A DNA stretch of 64,000 nucleotides from Chitinophagaceae bacterium (GCA_947374225.1 CANCAY010000007.1:1-64000); one strand, 5' to 3'. Positions 35,700 through 44,380 are shown, counted from the stretch's first letter. The notes: generated by a model from the letters alone, not told the origin. A program made the numbers and translations.

Positions 35700-36890
35700 T
35701 TAATTAATTGTTTGCTCTGTAATTTTTCCAGTTGTCTTATGCTTTAGAATTAATTTTTTAGCACCATAATGCGTCATTTCTTCTTTTACTAAATAATGGT
35801 CTGCATCATATTCAACTAAATGACTTTCTTTAGTTAATCCAACTTTACCTCTCCAAATGTCTAAATTAACTGGTTCCCATAATTTAGTTTTTGCAGAGCG
35901 GTAGGCTGCATCTAAAATACAGTTCACTACATAGCCGTCGTAAAAAGTTTCTTTTGGGGCTTCTCCTTTTTCTAATGAATTGAACATGTCCATGAACATA
36001 TGGTTATAACCTAATTCATTTAATTCATCTCCAACAGGGAATAACCAACCGCGATCGCTCTCAGCTTTTTCAGCAATATAGTCGCCACCTTTTCCAGTAG
36101 TAAACATTTCAAAACCAGTTCTTAAAAAACTATTAATCCAAATGGTTCCTTCTGTTCCCATTACTTCATCACGTAAATCTAAACCTCCTCTAAAAGTCCA
36201 GCTTACTTCAAATTGGCCAATAGCGCCATTCTCGTATTTAACTAAACCAATAGCATGGTCTTCTGCGTCAATAGGTTTTACTTGCGTATCTGCCCAACAC
36301 ATTACTTCTACTGGTTTAATATCTTTTCCAATATAGCTTCTAGATATCTCTACACAATGACAACCAAGGTCTAAAATACAACCACCACCTGCTTGCGTAA
36401 TATCCCAGAACCATTCACTATGGGGGCCAGGATGTGTTTCACGAGACTTAGCCCAAAGAATACGGCCTACAGCCCCTTCTTTAACGCTCTGGTTCGCTTT
36501 TATGAATTTTGGAGTATACACTAAGTCTTCTAAGTAGCCGTTAAAAATGCCCGCTTCTTCCACAGCAATCAACATTCTCTTTGCCTCTTCACCATTGCGT
36601 CCTAATGGCTTAGTAGTCATGACTGCTTTTTTGTGTTTGCAACAAAGCATTACAGCTATTTCATGAATATGATTAGGTAATGAAATACAAACTACGTCCA
36701 CATCAGGGTGGGCGATAGCTTCTTCCATTTCTGTAGTCCAGTGTGCACAGTTATAGTCTTCGGCAAATTTCTTTGCAGCTTCCTCACGTCGTGCATAAAT
36801 ACTTACTACTTTGTCTTTACTTCTATATCCTTGCAGTGCATCGGCATAAAAACGGCCAATGAATCCTGCTCCTAACATTGCTATACGCAT
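35700..36890 (-). CDS. Gfo/Idh/MocA-family NAD(P)-dependent sugar dehydrogenase
   Basis: A 396-residue oxidoreductase. The Rossmann motif MLGAGFIGRFYADAL is at the N-terminus, without a signal peptide. The usual EKP active-site motif is TTKPLGR (about 92-98), keeping the Lys. Further family features are GGGCILDLGCHCVEISRS (about 165-182), with the catalytic-position histidine, and FEVSWTFRGG. The C-terminal domain is the mixed beta sheet. It may oxidise or reduce C3 of a sugar in step with the TIM barrel and GMC enzymes. It lies downstream of the MFS gene on the same strand, but a terminator stands between them. Confidence 0.9.
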   Translation of the reverse strand: MRIAMLGAGFIGRFYADALQGYRSKDKVVSIYARREEAAKKFAEDYNCAHWTTEMEEAIAHPDVDVVCISLPNHIHEIAVMLCCKHKKAVMTTKPLGRNGEEAKRMLIAVEEAGIFNGYLEDLVYTPKFIKANQSVKEGAVGRILWAKSRETHPGPHSEWFWDITQAGGGCILDLGCHCVEISRSYIGKDIKPVEVMCWADTQVKPIDAEDHAIGLVKYENGAIGQFEVSWTFRGGLDLRDEVMGTEGTIWINSFLRTGFEMFTTGKGGDYIAEKAESDRGWLFPVGDELNELGYNHMFMDMFNSLEKGEAPKETFYDGYVVNCILDAAYRSAKTKLWEPVNLDIWRGKVGLTKESHLVEYDADHYLVKEEMTHYGAKKLILKHKTTGKITEQTIN

Positions 36891-36927
36891 ATTTGTTAAA
36901 TTAAGTGTTTGATAAAAATGAGGATAA

Positions 36928-36957
36928 AAAAAGCCTACCCAAAAGGATAGGCTTTTG
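36928..36957 (-). terminator. Terminator after the MFS transporter gene
   Basis: On the minus strand the stem AAGCCTATCC pairs with GGGTAGGCTT (one G-U pair), loop TTTT, followed by a T run. It separates the transporter from the Gfo/Idh gene, which probably relies on readthrough or its own promoter. Confidence 0.75.
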
Positions 36958-36969
36958 AAAATTTATTTA

Positions 36970-38160
36970 TTAAGCGGTAGCAACTTCTTTCTTTTCTTTA
37001 AATGTAAAGATGAAAGCAATTAATACTGCACCAGCAATAGCTGCAGGCATTAACCAGATACTAGTCCAGTCATGTCCAGTTGCAGTCTTGTGTTGGTCTA
37101 CTACATAACCACTATACCAAGTACCAATAAACATACCTACACCATAAGTAGCAAATGTAAATAATCCTTGTGCTGCGTTTTTAATTTGTTCGCCCGCTTT
37201 TTTCTCTGTGTACATATAGCCAGTAACAAAGAAGAAGTCATAACAAACACCATGTAAAATGATACCTGCATATAGCATCCAGCTTGCGTCCATACTGCCA
37301 TAAGCAAAACAAACATAACGTAATACCCATGCACCCATTCCTAAAATAAGCATTTTCTTAACGCCAATTTTATTGAACATAAATGGTATAGCTAATATAA
37401 ATAAGGCTTCAGACATTTGACCTAAAGTCATTTTACCTGCAGCATTTTCTAAACCCACTTCATTTAAGAAAGGATTTGCAAAACCATAGTAGAATGAAAG
37501 TGGTATACAAATTAAGATAGCGGCACCAAAGAATATTAAGTAAGATTTTTCTTTTAATAATACGAATGCCTCTTTACCTAAAATACTTGCAAATGAAGTT
37601 TTAGTACCAACCCCTTTTGGTGGTGTGTTAGGTAAGATGAAGCTAATTACGCCTAATACCAATGAAACTGCAGCAGCTACATGGAATGTACCAGCCGTTT
37701 TTTCAATACCTACTTTTGCAATAATTAATCCAGCTACAATCCAGCCTAATGTTCCAAATACACGGATCCAAGGAAATTGTTTTCCTGGGTCAGTCATTTG
37801 AGCAAATGCAACGCTATTACTTAAAGCAATAGTTGGCATATATAACATAGAGTATACTAAGATAACCCAGTAAAAACTTGAGTTGTCTACTTTAGTTGCG
37901 TAAAATAATAAGGCAGCTCCTACTAAGTGCAATACGCCCATAATTTTTTGAGCAGCGAAGAACTTATCTGCAATCATACCTACAAAGAAGGGAGAAATAA
38001 TAGTAGCAATGGCACCTGCACTATAAGCAGCTCCAATATCAATACCTGAAGATTTTAGGACTTCACCCATGTAAGTTCCCATTGTTACGTACCATGCACC
38101 CCAGATATAATACTGAAGAAACATCATGGCAGAAAGTAATACGCCAGTTTTTAATTTCAT
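36970..38160 (-). CDS. MFS transporter, nucleoside/sugar:proton symporter (NupG-like)
   Basis: A 396-residue permease with 12 predicted helices, of the nucleoside:H+ symporter family. Family signs: MKLKTGVLLSAMMFLQYYIWGAWYVTMGTYM at the N-terminus (first helix), SPFFVGMIADKFF, FPWIRVFGTLGWI and HGVCYDFFFVTGYMY. In Bacteroidota, members of this family are often found beside Gfo/Idh and sugar-isomerase genes and are thought to carry sugars or glycosides, not nucleosides. Here it would take up the product of periplasmic steps. Two direct TAATCGTTAG repeats sit just before its start. Confidence 0.88.
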   Translation of the reverse strand: MKLKTGVLLSAMMFLQYYIWGAWYVTMGTYMGEVLKSSGIDIGAAYSAGAIATIISPFFVGMIADKFFAAQKIMGVLHLVGAALLFYATKVDNSSFYWVILVYSMLYMPTIALSNSVAFAQMTDPGKQFPWIRVFGTLGWIVAGLIIAKVGIEKTAGTFHVAAAVSLVLGVISFILPNTPPKGVGTKTSFASILGKEAFVLLKEKSYLIFFGAAILICIPLSFYYGFANPFLNEVGLENAAGKMTLGQMSEALFILAIPFMFNKIGVKKMLILGMGAWVLRYVCFAYGSMDASWMLYAGIILHGVCYDFFFVTGYMYTEKKAGEQIKNAAQGLFTFATYGVGMFIGTWYSGYVVDQHKTATGHDWTSIWLMPAAIAGAVLIAFIFTFKEKKEVATA

Positions 38161-38171
38161 TTGGTTGGTTT

Positions 38172-38191
38172 TAATCGTTAGTAATCGTTAG
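38172..38191. repeat. Tandem 10-bp direct repeat upstream of the MFS gene
   Basis: TAATCGTTAG occurs twice with no spacer, ending 12 bases from the transporter start codon. One helical turn per repeat suggests a two-site operator or a leader element. Confidence 0.45.
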
Positions 38192-38256
38192 ATCAGTTTT
38201 AAAGCGGATTCAATATACGTATAAATCCGAAAAACTAAGACTAAATACCTCGGAAA

Positions 38257-39423
38257 TTAAGCTTCTAATGCTAGTAAAATATCAGCTAAAATGTCTTCAC
38301 GGTGTTCAAGGCCACAACTGATCCTAATTAAGCCTGGTGTGATACTTACCGCTTGTCGTTCCGCTTCCGATAATTTTGCATGAGTAGTACTTGCAGGATG
38401 AGAAGCGATACTTCTTGTATCCCCTAAATTGGCAGTTAAAGAAAGCATTTTCAAATGGTCTAAAAATTTTCTTCCTGCTTCAATGCCTCCTTTAATTTCA
38501 AAACAAACAATACCGCCTCCATTTGACATTTGCTTTTTAGCAATCGCATAATGAGGGTGGCTTGTTAAGAATGGATATTTAACAAAATTGATATTGGCAT
38601 GACCTTCTAATTTTTCGGCAAGGAATAAAGCATTACTGCAATGACGTTCCATGCGAACTTCTAATGTCTCTAAGCTTTTACTTAATACCCATGCGTTAAA
38701 TGCAGAAAGGGAAGGGCCAGTACTTCTGCAAAATAAATAAATGTCATGAATCAAATCTTTTCTTCCAACAATGGCACCACCTAAAACTCTGCCTTGTCCG
38801 TCAATCCATTTAGTAGCAGAATGCACTACTAAGTCGGCACCTAAGTCAATAGGGGTTTGACCAATAGGCGTAGCAAAACAATTGTCAACGTTTAAAATGA
38901 CATTATGTTTTTTGGCAACAGCACTAACCATTGCAATATCTATTACTTCCAAACCCGGATTCGTAGGGGTTTCTAAATAAATCATTTTTGTGTTTGGCTG
39001 AATAGCAGCGTTCCATTCTTCTGCTGTTGCATTCGCGCTTACATAACTAAAATCAATACCATATTTAGGTAAGTACTTTGATATTACAGTATGGGTACTT
39101 CCAAAAATAGAGTTACAAGATAAAATATGATCCCCTTTTTTTAATAAAGCCATAAAAGATCCAAACACGGCACTCATTCCACTCGCCGTAGCAAAGCCAG
39201 CTTCTGCATTTTCAAGCACACATAGGCGGTCTACAAATTCATTCACATTTGGGTTTGAGAAGCGACTATAAATATTGTCGTCCGACTCGTCTGCAAACGC
39301 TGCACGCATTTCTTCTGCGTTATCAAAAGTAAAACTACTTGTCAAATACATTGGTGTAGAATGTTCCCCTTGTTCAGTTTGCTTGATTTGTGTTCTTATT
39401 AATTTGGACTGATTATGCTTCAT
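38257..39423 (-). CDS. metZ: O-succinylhomoserine/O-acetylhomoserine sulfhydrylase (MetZ-like)
   Basis: A 388-residue PLP enzyme of the Cys/Met metabolism family that joins sulfide to an activated homoserine to give homocysteine. Motifs: YSRFSNPNVNEF, ASGMSAVF for the cofactor phosphate, LETPTNPGLEV, NVDNCFATP and the Schiff-base Lys in SATKWIDGQGRVLGG, the last being typical of MetZ. The frame extends to a TTG at 39444, but ATG 39423 is preferred. The divergently placed metX (40002) would supply the activated homoserine, with osmC between them. Whether acetyl or succinyl is used was not resolved. Confidence 0.9.
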   Translation of the reverse strand: MKHNQSKLIRTQIKQTEQGEHSTPMYLTSSFTFDNAEEMRAAFADESDDNIYSRFSNPNVNEFVDRLCVLENAEAGFATASGMSAVFGSFMALLKKGDHILSCNSIFGSTHTVISKYLPKYGIDFSYVSANATAEEWNAAIQPNTKMIYLETPTNPGLEVIDIAMVSAVAKKHNVILNVDNCFATPIGQTPIDLGADLVVHSATKWIDGQGRVLGGAIVGRKDLIHDIYLFCRSTGPSLSAFNAWVLSKSLETLEVRMERHCSNALFLAEKLEGHANINFVKYPFLTSHPHYAIAKKQMSNGGGIVCFEIKGGIEAGRKFLDHLKMLSLTANLGDTRSIASHPASTTHAKLSEAERQAVSITPGLIRISCGLEHREDILADILLALEA

Positions 39424-39486
39424 ATGCTTGGTCTTCTTTTTCAAATAAAGAATTGATTCTTTATTTTTCTAATTAATTATTTCGAA

Positions 39487-39906
39487 TTATAATATTTCAA
39501 CATCCCATGTGATAACGGCACCCGCTGCTCTTAAAGTGGCTGCTACAGAGCAGTATTTATCCATAGACAAACTACATGCTTTTTCTGCACGCTCTTTAGT
39601 CATGGTTCCTTTAAATTTAAAGTTAACATGAATAGTTTCCCATAAAGCAGGTTCTTTGCCTACAGCACGTTCTCCGTTGATTACCATTTCTAATTGTTCA
39701 ATGGTTTCTTTCTGTTTCTTTAATATCATTACAATATCCACACCACTACAACCACCTAATGCACTAAGTAAAGCTTGCATAGGTCTAACGCCATTGCCAT
39801 GTCCACCTTGATCTATAGGAATATCCATTTTTACAACTTGACCTGCTTCGTCTGTAGTTTCAAATTGATAGTCGTCGTCAATTCTTTTAAGTGTTATAGT
39901 TGCCAT
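39487..39906 (-). CDS. OsmC-family peroxiredoxin-like protein
   Basis: A 139-residue OsmC/Ohr fold protein. The longer frame to 40035 would run through the promoter and into metX; the ATG at 39906 starts MATITLKRIDDDYQ and gives the normal length. The two redox cysteines are visible in ALGGCSGVDIVM and DKYCSVAATL. It probably reduces organic hydroperoxides or reactive thiol species in the cytoplasm. It shares an overlapping palindromic promoter with metX. Confidence 0.9.
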   Translation of the reverse strand: MATITLKRIDDDYQFETTDEAGQVVKMDIPIDQGGHGNGVRPMQALLSALGGCSGVDIVMILKKQKETIEQLEMVINGERAVGKEPALWETIHVNFKFKGTMTKERAEKACSLSMDKYCSVAATLRAAGAVITWDVEIL

Positions 39907-39945
39907 AGTATAATATTTGGTAGTATAAAGGAAGTATAAAATTTG

Positions 39946-39962
39946 TACCTTTGGCAAAGGTA
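39946..39962. promoter_or_regulatory. Overlapping osmC/metX -7 boxes forming a 17-bp palindrome
   Basis: TACCTTTGGCAAAGGTA carries a -7 box on each strand: 39946-39953 (+, for metX) and 39962-39955 (-, for osmC). Both transcripts would begin inside the opposite box, so the two promoters must compete for polymerase. The TTG at 39951, the longest metX start, lies inside this palindrome, which argues against it. Confidence 0.55.
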
Positions 39963-40001
39963 ATTCAAATAGATACTTACTCAGCAATAGAATACGAAAA
40001 A

Positions 40002-41027
40002 ATGGGTCCATTAGTATATCAATATAATCAGCCATTTACCCTTGAATGTGGGGTAAACTTGCCTAAACTTAAATTGGCATATCATACTTACGGTGAATAC
40101 TCACCAACTAAGAAAGTGGTGTGGGTTTGTCATGCATTAACAGCGAATTCAGATGTGGCAGATTGGTGGAAAGGGTTAGTTGGTCCAGGCTATTTAATTA
40201 ATCCTGACGAATACTTTATTGTATGTGCTAATATTTTAGGTTCATGTTATGGATCTACTGGTCCATTAAGTGTAGAGGACTTAGGCACTGAAATAAGTTT
40301 GAATAATTTTCCAACGGTGACTATTAGAGATATGGTGCAAGCACATATTTTATTAAGGGAACATTTAGGAATAGAGCAAATAGATTTATTATTAGGAGGC
40401 AGTATGGGAGGATATCAAGCATTAGAATGGTCTATAATGGAGCCTTCCGTAATACAGAAAATGTTTTTGATTTCTACCTCTCCTTCTGAGAGTGCATGGG
40501 GTGTTGCAGTTCATACGGCACAACGTTTAGCAATAGAAGCAGATTGCACTTGGAAAGAAGCTACGCCCAATGCAGGTGCTAAAGGTTTAAAAGCAGCTCG
40601 TGCAATTGGTATGTTGACTTATCGGAACTATGCTATTTTCCAAGAAAGACAAACCGACGATGATCCTGAGAAAATTGATAATTTTAAAGCATCTTCCTAT
40701 ATTAATTATCAAGGAGACAAATTAGTTAAACGTTTCAATGCATATAGCTATTGGTTATTAACAAAATCAATGGATAGTCATCACTTGGCACGTAAGAGAG
40801 GAGGGGATTTGATGACAACATTAGCGGGTATTAAAATTCCAACTTTGATAATTGGAATTAATAGTGATATTCTTTGTCCATTAGACGAACAAAGGTTTAT
40901 GGAAAATCATATGCCAGATGCGACTTTGGTGGCTATTGATTCCTTATATGGACATGATGGGTTTATTATAGAAACAGTTCAAATTACCAATATATTAAAG
41001 CATTGGTTGGTTTCACAGCATGCTTAA
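40002..41027 (+). CDS. metX: Homoserine O-acyltransferase (MetX)
   Basis: A 341-residue alpha/beta hydrolase that activates homoserine with acetyl-CoA (or succinyl-CoA in some members). The nucleophile elbow is LLGGSMGGYQALEW with the catalytic Ser; the Asp/His of the triad are expected in IGINSDILCP and SLYGHDGFII near the C-terminus. The ATG at 40002 is preferred to the TTG at 39951, which lies in the promoter, and gives the usual N-terminus GPLVYQYNQPFTLECG. It feeds the MetZ-like enzyme in methionine synthesis. Confidence 0.92.
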   Translation: MGPLVYQYNQPFTLECGVNLPKLKLAYHTYGEYSPTKKVVWVCHALTANSDVADWWKGLVGPGYLINPDEYFIVCANILGSCYGSTGPLSVEDLGTEISLNNFPTVTIRDMVQAHILLREHLGIEQIDLLLGGSMGGYQALEWSIMEPSVIQKMFLISTSPSESAWGVAVHTAQRLAIEADCTWKEATPNAGAKGLKAARAIGMLTYRNYAIFQERQTDDDPEKIDNFKASSYINYQGDKLVKRFNAYSYWLLTKSMDSHHLARKRGGDLMTTLAGIKIPTLIIGINSDILCPLDEQRFMENHMPDATLVAIDSLYGHDGFIIETVQITNILKHWLVSQHA

Positions 41028-41044
41028 CTTTTAAATAGAAAACT

Positions 41045-41206
41045 ATGGGTATTTTAAGACAATTAGGAGAGTACTTATTTATTGTTAAGCGCGATCCTAA
41101 ACAAGAACGAACTACTATGATGAAAGCCATGCATGGCATGAACCGCATCACGGTAATTATATTCATATTAGCCTTGCTATTTATGATTATTAGAAAGTTC
41201 CTCTAG
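41045..41206 (+). CDS. Small membrane protein, DUF6728-like
   Basis: A 53-residue product beginning MGILRQLGEYLFIVKRDP, then a basic/polar segment with MKAMHGMNRI and one hydrophobic helix (VIIFILALLFMIIR). This layout resembles the small Bacteroidota proteins called DUF6728; recognition is from memory. It begins 17 bases after metX and its end overlaps the convergent lpxB by 30 bases. The function is unknown; an inner-membrane location is likely. Confidence 0.65.
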   Translation: MGILRQLGEYLFIVKRDPKQERTTMMKAMHGMNRITVIIFILALLFMIIRKFL

Positions 41207-42298
41207 TATAATTCCTGCAGCAACTTCGCTTGCACTTTGTCCAGTGTATAATTTTTCCTTAAGAAGGGTATAGTCAGAAGCTATCTGAGCTTGCTTATTT
41301 TTGTCGTTTAAGATCTTGTTTAATTCGGCTACTAAGTTTTTCGTGTTTAGGTCCTCTTGAATTAATTCTTTCACTACTTCCTTGTCCATGATTAAATTGA
41401 CTAAGGCAATGTATTTAATTTTTACAAAGCGTTTCGCTAAAGCCAAAGTAATGGGGTTGCCCTTGTAGCAAACAATTTCAGGAACGCCTAATAAAGCAGT
41501 TTCTAAAGTAGCAGTACCGCTAGTGACTAAGGCAGCTTTACTATGATTTAATATGCCATAAGTATTGCCTTTTACAATATGAACATTTTTTTCTTTTGGC
41601 ACTAAACTTGCGAACCAATTATCGTCTAGTCCTGGAGCCTGAGCTATTGCAAAATGATATTCCGGAAACTGAGCAACCACACTTAACATGACAGGTAGTT
41701 TTTTTAGAATCTCTTGCTGTCGACTCCCTGGTAATAATGCAATAATATTTTCACCTTGAATACTAGGAATAGGGTGCGGCAAATTGGTTTGTGATGCTAA
41801 AACCTGCATTAAAGGGTGGCCAATGTAATCAACGTCCCAGTCCCATCTGTCCTTAAAATATTTTTTCTCGAAAGGAAGAATACAAAGTAGCCGGTCAATA
41901 GTTGCACGCATAGCAGGCACGCGATTTTCTTTCCATGCCCAAACCTGAGGTGCAATAAAATAAATCACTTTCAAGTTTTTAGCCTTAGCCCATTTAGCAA
42001 TACGTAAATTAAATCCTGGATAATCAATACAAATTAACACGTCAGGCTGGAATGCTTCTATGTCTTTTTTGCAAAATTTTATATTCGAAAAAATAGTACG
42101 AATATTCATGAGCACTTCAACAAAACCCATAAATGCTAGGCTTCTGTAATGCTTTACCAGATTGCCTCCTGCAGCTTCCATTAAATCACCGCCCCAGCAT
42201 TGTATCACTGCATTTGGGTCCTGCTGGATAATGGCTTTAATTAAATTAGAACCGTGTAAATCGCCGCTAGCTTCGCCAGCTATAATATAATATCTCAT
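41177..42298 (-). CDS. lpxB: Lipid-A-disaccharide synthase
   Basis: A 373-residue GT19 enzyme that joins UDP-2,3-diacylglucosamine and lipid X to form the lipid A disaccharide at the inner membrane. Motifs: AGEASGDLHGSNL at the N-terminus, ICIDYPGFNLRIA, VDYIGHPLMQ, LLPGSRQQEI and SGTATLETAL. It follows a small membrane-protein gene with no gap and surE further upstream, so the three are likely one operon. Confidence 0.96.
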   Translation of the reverse strand: MRYYIIAGEASGDLHGSNLIKAIIQQDPNAVIQCWGGDLMEAAGGNLVKHYRSLAFMGFVEVLMNIRTIFSNIKFCKKDIEAFQPDVLICIDYPGFNLRIAKWAKAKNLKVIYFIAPQVWAWKENRVPAMRATIDRLLCILPFEKKYFKDRWDWDVDYIGHPLMQVLASQTNLPHPIPSIQGENIIALLPGSRQQEILKKLPVMLSVVAQFPEYHFAIAQAPGLDDNWFASLVPKEKNVHIVKGNTYGILNHSKAALVTSGTATLETALLGVPEIVCYKGNPITLALAKRFVKIKYIALVNLIMDKEVVKELIQEDLNTKNLVAELNKILNDKNKQAQIASDYTLLKEKLYTGQSASEVAAGIILEELSNNHK

Positions 42299-42589
42299 TT
42301 ACAAAAACCATTTACATGCAATAGCAACTATTGCATAAATACAAGTAGTGAAAAATATTCCTTTAGCAGTTTTGTCATTCTTTTTTTGAATAAAAAAAGT
42401 AAGTACGCCTGCATTGATTAATAAAGAAACACTAATCATTGCAGAAAGAATAGACTTTTGTTGTCTTAATAGTTCTAAAAATTCTGCTAACGGGAATACG
42501 CTAAACTTCCATTCGTAAAATCCTAGGAAACCTAAAAAGGGTAGTGCTAAACCAAGCAGCACGCCAAGTACATAATTATCTCTTTGCAT
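42299..42589 (-). CDS. Small three-helix membrane protein, conserved hypothetical
   Basis: A 96-residue protein with three hydrophobic segments (about 7-25, 45-65 and 78-94) and basic loops, including IQKKNDKTAKG. Its stop abuts the lpxB start codon, and surE ends 19 bases before its own start neighbourhood, so it belongs to a surE-lpxB operon. A role near the lipid A pathway is only suggested by context. Confidence 0.7.
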   Translation of the reverse strand: MQRDNYVLGVLLGLALPFLGFLGFYEWKFSVFPLAEFLELLRQQKSILSAMISVSLLINAGVLTFFIQKKNDKTAKGIFFTTCIYAIVAIACKWFL

Positions 42590-42608
42590 GATTATTTATT
42601 TCCAGTTT

Positions 42609-43394
42609 TTACCATTTCCATTTTTTACTTAATTGTGTTTTAAGGGGATGATTGGTTAAGTCAAATTGTACTGGAACCACACTCACGTAATTATTTTTTA
42701 AAGCCCACACATCCGTGTCCTTTGATTTGTCAAAGTTCTTAAACTCTCCAGTTAGCCAATAATATTTCTTTCCATGAGGATCCGTTCTTGCCACGAATTT
42801 CTCTTCGTATTTAGCATATGCTTGCTTACAAATTTTGATGCCTTTTATTAAGTTAGTTGCCACTTTAGGGAAGTTAACGTTAAGGCATAAATGTTTGTCT
42901 AGCTTTTTATCAGACAACACTTTCTCTATAATAATAGCAGCAAAATGCTTGGCCGCTGTAAAGTCTGCTTCAATGCTTAAGTCCAATAAACTAAATCCAA
43001 TACTAGGAATGCTTTCAATAGAAGCTTCCAAGGCAGCGGACATGGTACCAGAGTATATCACATTTATGGAGTGATTGGCTCCATGATTAATACCACTTAA
43101 GCAAATTGTAGGTTTGCGGTGCAATACCTTGTCTACAGCTAGTTTCACACAATCCACAGGAGTCCCACTACAAGAATAAGCTTCCACACCTTCCATATAA
43201 GCTACTTTTTGAAGTCTCAAATGGTGTCCAATGGTAATGGCATGTCCCATACCACTTTGAGGCTTGTCTGGCGCAACTACCACTACTTTACCAAATGGAA
43301 TTGCTGCTTCCACTAATGCTCTAATACCAGGGGCACTTATACCGTCGTCGTTTGTAATTAGGATGACTGGTTTTTCAATTTTCGTTTTAGCCAT
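42609..43394 (-). CDS. surE: 5'/3'-nucleotidase SurE
   Basis: A 261-residue metal-dependent nucleotidase acting on nucleoside monophosphates. Motifs: LITNDDGISAPGIRAL carrying the metal-binding Asp pair, VVAPDKPQSGMGHAIT, LSGINHGANHSINVIYSGTMSAALEA with metal-binding Asn. Length fits the family. First gene of the surE-(small membrane protein)-lpxB operon. Confidence 0.96.
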   Translation of the reverse strand: MAKTKIEKPVILITNDDGISAPGIRALVEAAIPFGKVVVVAPDKPQSGMGHAITIGHHLRLQKVAYMEGVEAYSCSGTPVDCVKLAVDKVLHRKPTICLSGINHGANHSINVIYSGTMSAALEASIESIPSIGFSLLDLSIEADFTAAKHFAAIIIEKVLSDKKLDKHLCLNVNFPKVATNLIKGIKICKQAYAKYEEKFVARTDPHGKKYYWLTGEFKNFDKSKDTDVWALKNNYVSVVPVQFDLTNHPLKTQLSKKWKW

Positions 43395-43541
43395 ACTGCA
43401 AGTTACTATGCCAGACCCTTGTCACAAAAATTAAAAACGAACTAGGGGTAGAAATGATGGCAACGAAATTATTTTATAAAAATTGCTAAAAATATTTGGT
43501 AATACTAAATATATTAGTAAATTGCACTAAAATCATTAGTT

Positions 43542-44330
43542 ATGTCATACGCAGGTAAGAATTTAAAATACATCAGAAAGCAGCGCGAATGGACACAAGA
43601 AGAAATGGCCAATCAACTTCAAATTAAACGTTCCTTGGTGGGTGCTTATGAAGAAGAAAGAGCGGAGCCAAGACTAGAAGTACAAGAAGCCATATGTGCT
43701 TTATTTAGTATAAGTCTTGAAGAATTCCTTTTCCAGGATTTATCCCTAGTAGGGAATTTTGGAGAAGAATCGGGATCAAATAGTAAATCCTATTTAGATC
43801 GTCGACGATCATTAAAGTCGGATAAGTCAAATTCCAATAGTTCAATAGTTACATTTGTGCCTGTCAAAGCGGCAGCTGGATATTTAGCTGGTTACGCAGA
43901 TCCTGAGTTTTTGGACGAGTTAAATACCTTCACTTTGCCAATGTTAGCTCCTGGAGATTACCGTGCTTTTGAGATTATTGGCGACAGTATGTTGCCAACT
44001 CCAAGTGGAAGTGTGATAGTTGGTGAGAAAGTAGACAGTATTAAGGAGGTAAAGAACAGCAATACCTATATTGTTATTTCAAGTGCTGACGGTGTTGTAT
44101 ATAAAAGAATCATTACCAACGACGACCATAAAGATCGACTTACTTTACTGAGTGACAATCCATTATACGAGCCATATCAAGTAAATAGTCAAGATATAGT
44201 AGAGATATGGAAGGCGGTGTATATCATCAATAAAGCAGGATCACAACCTATGTGGAATGTGGATCAGCTAGCAGGTGTAGTAAATAACCTTCAAGACCAA
44301 ATCACTAGTTTGAAGCGTAAAATGAACTAA
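43542..44330 (+). CDS. XRE-family regulator with S24 (LexA/CI-like) peptidase domain
   Basis: A 262-residue repressor-like protein. An N-terminal helix-turn-helix (about 6-60: MANQLQIKRSLVGAYEEERAEPRL) is followed by a linker and an S24 domain with the Ser149/Lys188 dyad (GDSMLP and VVYKRI). A possible Ala-Gly cleavage site lies in KAAAGYLAGY. The C-terminal tail (about 235-262) could form a short coiled coil (VVNNLQDQITSLKRKMN). It may be a stress or SOS-type regulator; it stands alone, not beside phage genes. Good terminator downstream. Confidence 0.9.
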   Translation: MSYAGKNLKYIRKQREWTQEEMANQLQIKRSLVGAYEEERAEPRLEVQEAICALFSISLEEFLFQDLSLVGNFGEESGSNSKSYLDRRRSLKSDKSNSNSSIVTFVPVKAAAGYLAGYADPEFLDELNTFTLPMLAPGDYRAFEIIGDSMLPTPSGSVIVGEKVDSIKEVKNSNTYIVISSADGVVYKRIITNDDHKDRLTLLSDNPLYEPYQVNSQDIVEIWKAVYIINKAGSQPMWNVDQLAGVVNNLQDQITSLKRKMN

Positions 44331-44350
44331 AAGTCCTTTAATTATACTCA

Positions 44351-44380
44351 AATCCCGAACTAATCATTCGGGATTTTTTT
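44351..44380 (+). terminator. Rho-independent terminator after the XRE/S24 gene
   Basis: Stem AATCCCGAA/TTCGGGATT (44351-44359 with 44367-44375), 7-base loop, then a T run. Confidence 0.85.

Noticed and set aside
39951-40001. metX starting at the TTG at 39951
   Set aside because: That TTG is part of the overlapping promoter palindrome; ATG 40002 fits the family length.
43542-44330. Prophage repressor marking a prophage
   Set aside because: The S24 regulator is flanked by housekeeping genes with no phage gene, integrase or attachment repeat.
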